Positions 1 to 11,407 of a stretch of DNA of 36,126 bases are shown here, piece after piece. Location of the stretch: NCBI GenBank assembly GCA_002751075.1, contig NAOQ01000114.1, positions 106,362-142,487 on the forward strand, given 5' to 3'. The notes beneath the pieces were generated by a model, which ran no database searches, was not told where the DNA came from, and was given only the letters and a program-made list of their open reading frames with translations. Both the position numbers and the translations under genes were made by a program. Origin of the DNA: Ichthyophonus hoferi (taxonomy: Eukaryota; Opisthokonta; Ichthyosporea; Ichthyophonida; Ichthyophonidae). Position 1 is the stretch's first letter, and every line of letters starts with the position of its first letter.

Positions 1-7
1 TTCCCCC

Positions 8-42
<35 letters not shown>

Positions 43-588
43 ATTGTTACTCTTTTGTCCCATACTTTCCAATTCTTCTCTCCTTTTTTCTTCAGCAATA
101 AGTAGACTCCTACTTGACTATCCTTATGACCTTGTTCAAACAACCTATTTAATATTATATCTTGTGCTTTCTCCTTCAAGCTGGTTTTATCTTTTTTCCT
201 ATGCAGTCTTTGTACGTTATTTTTTTATAGCTCAGGCCCTGGCACACGCTCCTTTTTCTTCTACTCTAACATAACTACCATATCTCAACTCCATAACACA
301 ACACTACATGCTTAGGATATTCAGGGTACTGAATTAATGCTCTCTTCTCAATAATAATCTTATTAAGATTGTGACTATTGTTTTCTTTTTCTTCTTTTTT
401 CTTGTGTATCACTACTATTATGCGGAAGCATAATGGTAGGGTTGTTATGTATGCTATGATATCAACCCTATTGCAACATACATTTATCCGTTATGACTGA
501 ATTTCTATCATGAATAAGATAGAGGCATCTAGTTTATTATTGTTATGCAACGAACTAGTCGCACCAATCTAACGGGTTGATCTTGCAG
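1..588. other. non-coding stretch upstream of the first recognised PITP exon
   Basis: No coding exon is supported here. It starts with a run of 30 T at 11-40. It probably holds the first PITP intron and perhaps 5' flanking DNA. The missing first PITP exon must end with two bases of a codon and should encode about 5 to 7 residues (family N-terminus of the type M-x-x-x-K-E-Y). I found no ATG here followed by such a sequence and a GT donor in the right phase, so that exon is probably outside the window. Confidence 0.5.
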
Positions 589-3500
589 CCGTATTTGTCT
601 CCCAGTTACCGTTGAGGAGGTAAGAGATTGACTCTTTTTATTAGTGCTCCTTCATGATCAGTGTTATTATCCCCTGCCTATTGCCTTGTGCTTGCATTAT
701 GTCCTCCTTGTCTCATTACTCCCATTCCTATACTTACCTTATGGCTCCCTCTTAGTACCAAGTAGCCCAGTTGTATGCTGTGGCCGAAGCCTCCAAGAAT
801 GAGACAGGAGGAGGAGATGGAGTTGAAGTGAGAAAGAATGAACCATTTGAGAACGAAGAGTTTGGCAAAGGACAGTACACCTATAAGTTATACCACTTAT
901 CTAGGTAAGAAGGAGGGGTCTATTTTTCTCTCTTTCTCATTTTTTTTTCATTTTCATTTTTACTTTCTATGTAATATATATGTATAGCATACCCACTGCC
1001 AGACTGTTCTCAGTTTTTATACTATGAAAACAATTGTTTATATTTGCCACACTCTACCTCTTGCCAATATACACTGTATATCTAATCCTTATCTCCCTCT
1101 CCCTCTCCCTCTTAGCAAGGTGCCCCGTGTACTTAAAATGATTGCTCCCAAGGGGGCTCTAGTACTCCACGAGGAGGCTTGGAACGCATACCCTTACTGC
1201 AAGACAGGTATATGATTGGTGTTTGTCTCAATTAGTTTATCTAGTGGCTGGCTGTGCATTGAATTGATTAAGTCATTGGTTATTTAAGTGTTATTACATT
1301 GATCCTTTTACTGACTAGCTGGTGTGTAGAAGAAGAAAAGGAAAGAGTAGTACTTGAAACCTTATTTTTTATTGTGTTAGGTAAACATGATATATTGATG
1401 GTATACATGTTAGTGTATATGTGAAGGAATAATAGTGCACGCATGGTGCACAGAAGGATTCCTATATATGTTTGTAAGTTGAATGCCATTGGTGGCTTTA
1501 AAACTATAACGGTTTTTATGTATGCAAGTATATCTATATCTTCATTATTGGTCGACTATATATAATGGGCCAATTACCAATGGTTTATAAATCGTAATAT
1601 TAGCTAATAGTTTACCCCCCTTCCTCCTACACGTCCCCTGGTGTGTCTGCTACTATTGGCCAATCACTGCACAGTTTTGACGGTAAGCCTTCTGTCATTG
1701 GAACTTATCAATTTCCCCCTTCTCTTATATATGCAATTATTCTACTGTGTTATAATCGACACGCAAATGATATTTTCCTATCTTGTTTTCCTTTTTTCTT
1801 GTTGTCTTGGTTTGCTTCCGCTGTTATAGAATGCTGTTTTACTGCATGAGTGAAATCATCTTAGACAATTGATTTTATTATTGGAATTCTTATTATATTT
1901 TTTTCTTAAACATATTGTCTGTGCAGCCGTGGAGTGAGTGAGTCAATACATGTCTAAAGAACTTGGTGTTATTGATGTAGTGTGTTTATATGGCCGTGAA
2001 GGTGAATGGGAGTATGTTGTCATTGCATTATTGGGTGTTGTAGATGGCTATTAATATCGTCCAATCAATCATACCTCCCTGTATTACATATATACGAATA
2101 GATTCAACTACAAGAGGATGTGCCCTGATTATCTTGAATCATTTGTGCTATTGCTTACTTATATTATGTAACACGTTAGTTGGTTAATTAATGTTAATTT
2201 AAAAGAACTAACAATGACTGTAAACAGAACCCTGCCTATATGAAAGAGAACTTCCTCCTTGAAGTGATCACATGGCACAAAGAGGGAAAACCAACCGTCC
2301 ATGACAACGTAAGATTACCACTCTTATTGATGTACTTGTGTATTGTCTCTACTTCACTGGTTGACTTGTTACTGGGTAGCATTAATTAGAGTCATTGTTT
2401 TAACCAATAGATAACACTGCTAACATTTCTTTCTGTTGTTACATTATTACCATTTACTCTAGCCCTGCATCTTGGTGTCCTATTTAGATTGGGCTATACA
2501 TGCTATACTAGCATACCACTAACTAATCGTATATATAGTATAGTATATAGTCAAACCTACAAGTATATACACGTTTCTCCCTATTCATTTCTCTTTCTAT
2601 ACATAAATACATTATTATTATTATTATTAATACACTATTCGTGCCTACATTGGGGCTTAGTGAACCCATACCACCTTTATGACCTTCCTGTTTTTGTTTT
2701 CTGAAATTTAACCATATCTCTTTGAATCTCTTTGTATGACGCAAGAAATATCGTGTGATTTCCTGCTCTTTGTTGATTGTTCTAACATCCTAACATCACA
2801 CGCAAACATTAGGTCCACAACCTTCCCAGCAAGGAGCTCAAGCAACGCGAGGTAGTTATGATTGATATAGCCAATGACCCTGTAGAAGCTAGAGACTATA
2901 AGGCTGACGAGGACCCAACCAAATATAAGAGTGAGAAGACTGGTCGTGGTCCTCTGGGCCCTGATTGGAAGGTTGGTTTTATCCTTCTCTCCTTTCCCCT
3001 TACCACCTCTGGCCACACTTTGCAGTGTTACGCATTTTTTCCACATTTTCTTGCTATTGTAATGTTTTAATGTACTGTCCTGTGTACACTGCTGTCTGCC
3101 CAATGGAGTAGGAGCGGGGATATATATAGTTGCAACCCAGCTGATATATAACTAATGGGCGATGGCCAAAGGGATGTAAGGCAGGGTATATATATATATA
3201 CAGGAAGATCGGCTTTTTAAAATTTAGTCGATAAAAGTAATCATAAATGGGAACAAATTATAGAGGAAAGATAGAAGGCATATTACATTATATGTATATT
3301 GGAAAGAGAGGGTCAGGAGAAGTTGCTCCAGCTAATAAATTTTATTCGTACAATATCATGCAATTGTATGGCCTTGGAAAACACGACTATGTTACTCCAA
3401 TCAATGAGAGGACGTGTTGTATCCTCAGTTCTCTGATAAACATTCACACCCAATCAGGAGACTGTATCTCCTCTTATGACGTCATACAAACTGGTACGCG

Positions 3501-4612
3501 TGGAGTTTAAGTGGTTTGGCCTTCAGACCCAGGTGGAGAAGCTCATTCAACAGGTAGTTATGTGTAGGATACTGTAGTGATGATTTTAAGTTTTTCTTTT
3601 TATATGATCCATTATGTCTGTCTTTGTTTCTTTAATTGGAGTTGATAGTTGATAGTTGATCTTTTTTGTGCGCAATAACCCCAGTTATACTAGATGTTTG
3701 GGCATGTATGTATGTATATATGTAGTGTTGACTGTTTATATTACCAGGTTAAATCATCAGGAGCTCTTTCTCTTTTATTATAGTTTATTGTATTACTCCC
3801 ATCTACCCCTGGGCCCGCAATTGGCTAGTTCCAGATATATATTAGTTGGTTGGTTTATAAATCAATGTGCTATGATATAATTGCTAGGGCGACATAAAAT
3901 AATATGGTATGCCAAGTCAAAATTAGTCCAATGGAGTTTTTAGATGTGTTATGTTATAGTCACTGTAGTTTGGTATCTATATCTGACAGTCTATAGGTAT
4001 AGGTATAGGTATTGTTTCTTTTAAGAGGTCAAGTACATATATCATGTCTTATCATATCAACACTAACATACATACCCACTCCCTCCTCCTGCTCTACCCA
4101 TTAGGCTGACGAGCGTCTCTTCCGCAATCTTCACCGTCAATTGTTCTGCTGGACTGATAAGTGGTATGGTATGACTATGCAAGATATCCGTGCCATGGAG
4201 GCCGAGGCCTCAGCGGAGCTTGAGAAGGTAAGCAATTAATCCTTAATTGGTATCTTATTATTGTTTGTGCAAAGGTCATAGCATGCATGGATGCTCTATG
4301 ATACGTGAATTGATGTGGGTATTCTTACCACTATGTGGGATTTGCCTATGGTTAATTATCCCTAATGCATCAATTATGAGCTGAGCATATATATGATCCG
4401 ATTCTGTTTTGAAACTAATGCTATAGAAAAACTGGTAGTATGGATTAGGGGAAATAAGAATATAAAAAAGTGAGATAGATAATGATAGCGTATTTTATTT
4501 ATATACCCAGTCAATACCCAGTGTTAAAAACATTAAAACTCATAATTCAACTGTACCTTTACAGCAACGCCAAGACAGCCAGCTCCGTGGTACCATTGAT
4601 CCCGAGGAATAA
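589..4612 (+). CDS. class I phosphatidylinositol transfer protein (5'-partial, 9 exons seen)
   Basis: Soluble PITP that shuttles phosphatidylinositol and phosphatidylcholine between membranes and supplies substrate to phosphoinositide kinases. Exons by splice signals and reading frame: 589-619, 756-904, 1116-1207, 1675-1682, 2228-2308, 2813-2971, 3458-3553, 4105-4227, 4565-4612. They give about 261 residues and end at a TAA; the animal alpha/beta forms have about 270, so only the first few residues are missing. Visible family landmarks: [22 protein letters not shown] (the Thr and Lys that contact the inositol headgroup in animal PITP-alpha), AWNAYPYC (Asn ligand and reactive Cys), KTGRGPLGP after a Ser equivalent to the animal regulatory phosphosite, KWFGLQ (the membrane-docking WW pair, here W-F) and RAMEAEA (the Glu headgroup contact). 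The C-terminus is short and there is no N-terminal signal peptide, DDHD or FFAT part, so it is the small soluble form, not an RdgB type. Exon 4 is only 8 bases. The start of the 3458 exon is the least certain boundary: the segment before YKLV is about five residues shorter than in animals. Confidence 0.93.
2610..2629. repeat. (ATT)n microsatellite in a PITP intron
   Basis: About 6.5 units of ATT/TTA in the intron between the 2228-2308 and 2813-2971 exons. No function is inferred. Confidence 0.85.
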
Positions 4613-4717
4613 ACAGCTGTGTGACCCTTATGCCCTTCCCTCGATTATCTTTTTTTGTATGCAGAGCTGTCATTAATAGTTCAAGGGGAATATGTGTTTT
4701 TGTTGCAAACCTAATAT

Positions 4718-4723
4718 AATAAA
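4718..4723 (+). terminator. candidate polyadenylation signal of the PITP gene
   Basis: AATAAA followed by an A run, about 106 bases after the PITP stop codon. Position and orientation fit mRNA 3' end formation; there is no transcript evidence. Confidence 0.5.
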
Positions 4724-4838
4724 AAAAACCTCATGGGACCCGCTAATCTGGAGACTGTTTTTCATTGTAATTTGTGAATACATGCTCTCCATTGATCTCA
4801 AACCGAACCTTTGTTTACAAAAACAGCTGTAAGAACAT

Positions 4839-4890
4839 GCCCGGCTAGCTGAGTTGGTAGAGCGCGAGACTGTCATTATCGGTTACTGCT
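4839..4890 (+). pseudogene. decayed tRNA-Lys-like 5' half (tRNA relic or SINE head)
   Basis: The first 30 or so bases, GCCCGGCTAGCTGAGTTGGT then AGAGC, match the acceptor strand, D-arm and box A of eukaryotic tRNA-Lys almost perfectly. Next comes a plausible anticodon arm (CGAGA / TATCG, four of five pairs), whose loop would carry GTC rather than CTT or TTT. After about 4885 no T-arm with a GGTTCGAATCC-like box B and no 3' acceptor strand complementary to GCCCGGC can be found. It is therefore not a functional tRNA. It may be a tRNA pseudogene or the head of a tRNA-derived SINE; a single copy cannot tell these apart. Confidence 0.55.
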
Positions 4891-5775
4891 CGCAAGGCCA
4901 GAGCTATCTACTTATTAAGTCCAGAAATTGAATGTAGTTGCATTTGGGATAGTTGACTTATGTGGAAATTACTTTTTTCTGTTTTTGAAGGTGGAATATA
5001 AATCTTACTAATTATAGCGACCACTAAGATAGTTTTACTAAATGTTAATATTTATAGGAAGAGAAGATCAAATTACAGCTCTAGCTATACTCATGACGTA
5101 CTGTAGAAGCAAAACTGTCTCGAGATCTTACGTTCTACTGGGCCCTGTAAACAAGGGTTGATTAATTTTTACTGCTGCTGTTTTGTATACAGTAAAATGA
5201 TGTAATGAATTCAACCAATTTGAATACATTCCTATTCAGTCAAGTATTGTCTTCAATAAGACATCTGATTGGAGAATCTTTTATCTTCTCTAAATACCGC
5301 ATTTTATATAAAAAATACTTGAGAACCCGGCACTAAATACTTACATAATTATTAGCCAAAGTTACTTTGCCTATGTTGTAACGTTTGATTATGATTAAGT
5401 TCATGGGGACCATTAGTAAAGAGAAGGTAGAAGCGGGTAACAAAAGAATGGAGGTCATTACTTCCACCAAAAACAAACAACCATTTGATGAGATCTAGGA
5501 GAAGAAATGAGTAAACCCTTTTTAAGACTCTGGTGAAGATTTTAAAGAAATAACACAAGGGTATCATGTCCAGGGATGCTGTTAGGGATCCAAGGCTTAA
5601 AAGCCAGGACTATGGAAGGCAATTCCTGGACTGTATTGCTTCATGTGTACTGGTATCTTGCTTGAACACATTATGTTTAATAGAGTCTACCCGCTTGTTG
5701 TTCAAGTCCATCGCTATGGAATCAATGGAGTGTTAACTATAGTTATATGCATAACATAGGCACAACACAGTTATA
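4891..5775. other. gene-poor intergenic DNA
   Basis: AT-rich, with stop codons in every frame and no recognisable protein similarity. The longest open stretch is a 71-codon minus-strand frame at 5352-5567, of low complexity and without homology that I can name. Confidence 0.5.
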
Positions 5776-6320
5776 TGTTGGAACCAAAGCGTTCAATGCT
5801 TTTTTTTTTGCTACAGCTTACTCCTAATACAAGACCGAGCTATCCAAATAAGGACATGATAGTATAAGATTATTGAGATAAGATCAGACGATCCTAGTGG
5901 GTCTCTGTGATCTTTTATGAATTGTATTAGCCAATAAGAAATTTTATGATTGGACCTATTTAGGCTATTACTTATATCACTTTAAGCAAAGGTCGGGAAT
6001 GTATAAAAGGAATAAAAACAACTAATAAAAAATACGGTTCTCAATCGTCAACATTCACTGCTTAATTTGTGTGTGCTTCATGTTTTCTATATTGTGTCTA
6101 TAGTTGTCAAGGAGCTTGAAGGAGATAATTCAGATACTTTACTGGAGGGCCAACTAGTTGAGTTTGACTTTTATTCTTCCTACGATAATAGTATATATAT
6201 ACAACCACAGTTAGATCACAGTTATTATATATATATAATAAATCGCCGAGTAAGAAGTTAAAAGCTTCGATATTGAACCTCGGAGAACGATTCAAGAGCA
6301 GCTAACGAGAGCTTTAAATT
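5776..6320 (+). mobile_element. LTR-like repeat, copy A (fossil, possibly a solo LTR plus leader)
   Basis: It begins TGTTGGAACC, the type of 5' end common in Copia LTRs. The same ten bases start copy B at 26118. Copies A and B also share a clear block (about 5850-5945 and 26290-26388) around GATAAGATCAGAC ... ATTAGCCAATAA. A TATA box (GTATAAAAGG, 6001-6010) is followed by an A-rich stretch, as expected of an LTR promoter. The downstream part (about 6090-6260), with ACTTTACTGGAGGGCCAACT and GTAAGAAGTTAAAAG, matches the minus strand of 18360-18560 (copy C). The 3' limit is uncertain. I read it as one decayed LTR family with three copies in the window. Confidence 0.5.
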
Positions 6321-7160
6321 TTTCCGATATAGTGTAAATCAATCAATAACCTAAGAAAAGCCTATTGATAACTTTTGTTTAATGAACCAATTTGCAACCA
6401 GGCTATCAAAAACGAATACAGATATATAGTATACAATATTTAGAAACTATAGATTCTGGTTGTGATAAGATTATTTTGTTTCTTCAGTTGTATTAAATAA
6501 AGCTCTTTTGCCTTTATTTGAATCTCTGCTTGCAATTGCAGCTGCTAATGCACGTCATTTGCTACTTTAATCACTTGCCCAGGTATATAACATGGTTGCG
6601 TGATCATCTTTGGGTATAAATTTAACTCACATTGACTAACTATTTGTTGTGTGCAAATATATATTTGACCTGTTAGATCATTTCATGGTCACATGTGAAA
6701 GCATTTCAATATATACTCAAAGAAAGAGCAGTATATATACATATAAAATAAATAACTATCTGCAGAACAGACCACTCTACAATTTCACTATCCCCCCCTC
6801 CCACTGACAAGAATATTTAGCCATTCCCCTTAACCGTTTAAAGTTTTAAAATACAACTAGCTTGTTAAGGTTTTTTAACACGAAGATAACTGAACACAAA
6901 TTGCATTCCCAAAACCAACAAAGTCCTAGGCAGTAAAAGAAACTAAAGGCATATGCATTCGGTCATCTAATCTACAGTTATAAATTAAACTTTCCTACTA
7001 CATTGCACGAATGTACAAATATATACAAGCTCAATAACCACACATTCCGGACTACCCAACAACTGAAAATATAATGACAAGGTACATTTAAACCCAACTT
7101 TCGGTTATAAAACTAATCAATCCATGGAACAGAAGTACTAATGATTAATTAAGTCGTGCA
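6321..7160. other. gene-poor intergenic DNA downstream of PGK
   Basis: No ORF or RNA gene is supported. AT-rich with short TATATA runs. The part nearest 7160 lies just past the PGK polyadenylation signals. Confidence 0.5.
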
Positions 7161-7162
7161 AC

Positions 7163-7173
7163 TTTATTTTATT
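7163..7173 (-). terminator. candidate polyadenylation signals of PGK
   Basis: Two overlapping TTTATT hexamers on the plus strand read AATAAA on the minus strand, about 175 to 185 bases after the PGK stop codon. This fits a normal 3' UTR length. Confidence 0.5.
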
Positions 7174-7347
7174 CATACGGTAAATATAACTGTTGACTTA
7201 GGATTCTGTCCCATGTCCATCACTCCCGCAAACATATACTATGACAAAGAAAAAAGAATAGGTGTAGGTATATAAATATACTCGCATCCTTTCCCTGCAT
7301 CAAGTCATTTATATAATTAGAAGTGGCTAAAAGGGAACCATCCCTAT

Positions 7348-8800
7348 TTAAGCCTTGGAAGAGAGAGCGGCAACACCGGGGAGGACCTTGCCCTCGAGGA
7401 GCTCGAGAGAAGCTCCGCCACCAGTGGAGACGTGGCTGACCTTCTCAATGGTCTTGTACTTCTTGCAGCAGGTGGCAGTGTCACCACCACCAATGATGGT
7501 GATGGCACCGGCGGCGGTGGCGTCAACGACGGCAGCCATGGCGCTCTTGGTACCATTGGCGAAGGCGTCGAACTCGAACACACCGCAAGGTCCGTTCCAG
7601 AGAACCTGCTTGGCCCTCTTGATGGTGGCCTCGAAGAGCTTGCTGGACTCGGGACCGCAGTCAAGACCCATCCAGTTCTCGGGGATACCCTCAGCCTCGG
7701 TGGCAACGCCAGTCTTGGCATCGGGGGCAAACTTGTCGGCGATGATGAAGTCAATGGGGAGGACGATCTCTACACCTTTGGCCTTGGCCTTCTCCATGAG
7801 CTTGGGCACAAGGGCGGCACCAGTCTCATCGAAGATGGAGGTTCCGATGGGCATGTTGTTGAGGACCTTCTTGAAGGTGAAAGCCATACCACCGGCGATG
7901 ATCAGAATGTTAACCTGGTCGAGGAGGTTCTCAATGAGCTGGATCTTGTCGCTGACCTTGGCACCACCGAGGATGGCGAGGAAAGGGCGCTGGGGGGACT
8001 CAAGAGCCATGGCGAAGTACTCAAGCTCCTTGCGCATGAGCATGCCGCAAGCCTTGATGGGCAGATCAACACCGACCATGGAAGAGTGAGCACGGTGGGC
8101 GGTGCCGAAAGCATCGTTCACGAACACATCACCAAGCTTGGTGAGAGAAGCGCGGAAAGCGGCAACAGCCTCGGGGGTGGCCTTGGTCTTGACACCGTCA
8201 ATAACTCCCTTGCCCTCCTCCTCAATGTGGTAACGAAGGTTCTCAAGGAGAATGATGGAGCCCTCAGCGGGGTTGGCGCAGGCAGCCTCGACCTCAGCAC
8301 CAACACAGTCGTTGAGGAAAGTGACGGGCTTGTTGAGGAGCTCCCTAAGGGCAACAGCCACGGGGGCGAGGGAGAACTTGGGGATGGCGGCACCATCGGG
8401 GCGACCGAGGTGGCTCATGAGAACAACGCTCTTGGCGCCGTTGTCAAGCACGTACTGAATGGTGGGGAGAGCAGCGACAATGCGGGCCTGGTTGGTGATG
8501 GCACCAGTGGCATCCTGGGGAACGTTGAAGTCAACGCTATAAAGAATTTTTAGGTTAGAAAAGGCAAAACATGTGAATGTGAATCATGCCTTCCAAAGAA
8601 AACAACTCGCAACCCAACCATAATAATTAATGGCCCATAACTAAATAACCACAACTTTGAAACATATGTATAACCATATTCAAAGGCTTTTAATAACATC
8701 CTAGCACAACAAACTAAACGGATAAAAGAACATACCGCATAAGCACGCGCTTTCCCTTGACGTCAACGTCCTGAACTCCGATCTTGCTGCTGAGAGACAT
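7348..8800 (-). CDS. PGK1: phosphoglycerate kinase, 2 coding exons
   Basis: Cytosolic glycolytic enzyme that transfers phosphate from 1,3-bisphosphoglycerate to ADP. Coding exons on the minus strand: 8800-8736 and 8536-7348, joined inside an Arg codon (ATG CG | C GTT GAC). The product is 417 residues, the normal eukaryotic length. Landmarks: start [20 protein letters not shown], the PGK signature R22-x-D24-x-N26 with P28, [58 protein letters not shown] (about 371-376) and [12 protein letters not shown] (about 394-405). No targeting peptide is present. Codon use is strongly biased to C and G in third positions, so the coding block stands out as GC-rich in an AT-rich window, as expected of a very highly expressed gene. 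Only one intron interrupts the CDS (8537-8735), against 11 in FPPS. The long plus-strand open frame across it is its antisense shadow. Confidence 0.98.
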
Positions 8801-9140
8801 TATTCGATTATACAAATTGGCTAGGCCTACTGTAGAAGAGAAAGAATTGGGTCAGCCATATTGTCGTGGCAACATATTAAAGGCAAAAGTCAATAGAAAC
8901 TGCAGCATAAAAAATAACAAAACCTTAATTTAAAACAATTGGGTTTGTTTGTGTCCTCCCTCTATAATTGCATAATAATTAATACCAGAAAGACGGTGAA
9001 GTAATTCAGAGAAGATAATCATGATCTTCTAGTGAATTGAACTCAGTAAGGATAACCCTTCACATTAATTACTATCAGTAAGCAAATAAGAACTAATCAA
9101 TCAATCAATCAAAAAACTATCACTCACCCGAGTGTACTAT
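8801..9140 (-). other. PGK 5' UTR with an intron (8830-9127)
   Basis: On the minus strand a strong donor (CGG|GTGAGTG, exon end at 9128) and a pyrimidine-rich acceptor (CTTCTACAG|TAGG, exon start at 8829) lie between the TATA box and the ATG at 8800. This predicts a short first non-coding exon (about 9128-9140), a 298-base intron and a 29-base second leader segment. It is inferred from splice consensus and position only. Confidence 0.6.
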
Positions 9141-9162
9141 ATTTTGATTACTCGTTGTCAGC

Positions 9163-9170
9163 TATATATA
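9163..9170 (-). promoter_or_regulatory. TATA box of PGK
   Basis: TATATATA lies about 30 bases upstream of the predicted 5' UTR exon, whose donor is at 9128. That is the right spacing for a TSS near 9133-9140. A palindromic CACGTG (9236-9241) sits about 70 bases further upstream and could bind a bHLH factor. Both are inferences from position. Confidence 0.5.
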
Positions 9171-9249
9171 CTTGAGAGAAATTTAAATTTCTCCATATAT
9201 GGTATGATTTGAAGTCGGGATTATGATATGATTGTCACGTGCTGTGCTA

Positions 9250-11376
9250 TTTTGCTTTACTTTTAAAAAACCACGTAAAATGGGCTTTTCATAAAACATT
9301 TATCATTAATATAAATGTTTTTAATTATAAAAATGCGATAGTATTTTATATTTTTAGATTTAAAAGTATTTTTTTATGTTGTTTAGAAAGGTTTAAAGCT
9401 AAGCATGATTGATAAGCCAACTTTAACATAATTTCTGTAATGGCGCAAAAAAATATTTAATACTATTTAACCATGATCCTCAATGAGTGCCAACATTCTG
9501 TTTATTTTAATACTTGCTGATAGCCAATCATTATTGATGATGCTTAGAATCGCTAATGAATAATTCAAGCGAATAGGATGCGTATCCTGCGCAGTTGCCA
9601 CATGCAATAGCCAATCCAAATTTTGTGAACTAGTTAAGGCACAAAGACCATATATAGTAAATATTATTGCTTAATAGTTAAAAACTTGTCAGCAAGCACC
9701 AATTGAGGTTAAGAAAATACAGTTATTTCACATGTTTGCATATTTTTATCAGATAAACGTCGAATTGCATGTGCTCCCACCTAGGCGTGCCGTTTTATGA
9801 TAGTTTTTTTTTCCTTTTTGATTTTGAATTTTGAAATACAGGTATATTCTTTAGTTGTCTTTTAGTTCAAAAATCGTGATTATGGGGTTTTTTCCCCCTT
9901 ATGCTACTATAAACATAACATAAAATATTGGGCAAACGGTAATTGTGAAAGCGTTATAATGACTTAGCTTTATGGGGTTTAAACTATTACTTTCCTATCC
10001 CTATCCTAGAGATCGGTACGGTAGAGCCAAACTACCATTAGGTATAAAGTGGCAGTCACTCAATACAACTATCTTATTTGGAACCTATAGTAGGGATCCA
10101 CTACATCTCTCATTTTAAATGTGATACCGACTTACTCCAATTAGGTCGGCCAGCCAGCCTGAAAGAATTAAAACAGAGATTGGCATAATCATGGGAATAT
10201 TACGTTCACGTAAGAGAGAGTCAAGAGATGAGACGGAAAAACAATAATATATATAGTAAACAGTAAGCAGAAGAGGTTTTACTCATTTCCCCGACCAGCC
10301 AATAGGATCTAACAGTGTTAGGTAAAAAAAAAATTCTTCGTAGGTAATCAGGCTTACGGATTTTTATGAGAAACTTTGATAGCTAATAATCATGACTCGT
10401 TTCTTGTTTGGTGCTAGCTATGGGGCTGAGGCCGTATACATGTTAGGTAATGACAGCTTTTAAAATGTTGGCCAAACCTTGGTAGTTGAGTATAAGCCAA
10501 TTAGAGGCTGTCATCTATAGGATGTTTTTTTGCTCTTAAAAAAAAAATGAATTCGATATATCTCAAGGTCCCAGGTAACTTGCCTATTCGAGAATGAGTG
10601 AGCGGAGATTGTGATTGATTCGATGGCATGTGTTTAGGAAGCTAGATTCGAAAGGGCGAAAAATATGTCAACTGGCTATATTGAAGCAATATAAAGAACA
10701 GAAAAAACTTGTATTGTGCAGATAAAAATTCCGATTAGTTAACCAAAAAGAGGTAAGCGAAATAAGTTTTAGAAGATAGCTACTGAACGCTTAACTTACC
10801 TATTAAACATTGGTTGCTAAAATTGATTCACTGCATAGATATATAAACCGCATAAAATATATATACGTAGAAGAGAATTCACAGATATTATACTTAAATG
10901 TCGAAAAACGCATTAGGCATTCATGAAAGGATAAACTGGTATATATTATATATCTTCATTTAATTGGTCAATACTGGAGATCATCAAACACACTGCATTT
11001 ATACAGAATCAAAGAATCAAATGACGCATGTGGCCAACAAGATGGCTTAGCAAGCTATATTGGAAATCTAAATAACCTGAGCTTGGCAGGTCCCCCGACA
11101 ATACATAGATATGAATTGTGTCTTTGCACATAAAAATATTGACAATGAGTGAATATAGAGGTCATCGTGGTTATAATAATGGAAAAATAAAAAGAACCAT
11201 ATTTCATAAGAAATGATATGAACGATTAAATACATACTAAAAGCCAATTCAAAGATAATTATGTGCCTAGGTTAAGTAGAGCTTTATTTTTGAACCTGAA
11301 TCTAAGCAAATTCCTAATTAGACTTTTCAAATAGTAATGAACAGTAATATTATAACGCCAGTAGGTCCCTATTAAT

Positions 11377-11407
<31 letters not shown>

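Noticed and set aside
301-330. ATG CTT AGG ATA TTC AGG as the missing first PITP exon
   Set aside because: The only GT after it would end the exon in phase 0, but the next exon needs two bases before it, and the residues do not match the family N-terminus.
3247-3510. 87-codon plus-strand frame inside the PITP gene
   Set aside because: It lies mostly in an intron and overlaps the 3458-3553 exon in the wrong frame; there is no similarity.
7355-8553. Long plus-strand open frames, up to about 373 codons, opposite PGK
   Set aside because: They are antisense shadows of the GC-rich PGK coding strand: composition is Gly/Leu/Glu-rich and there is no family similarity.
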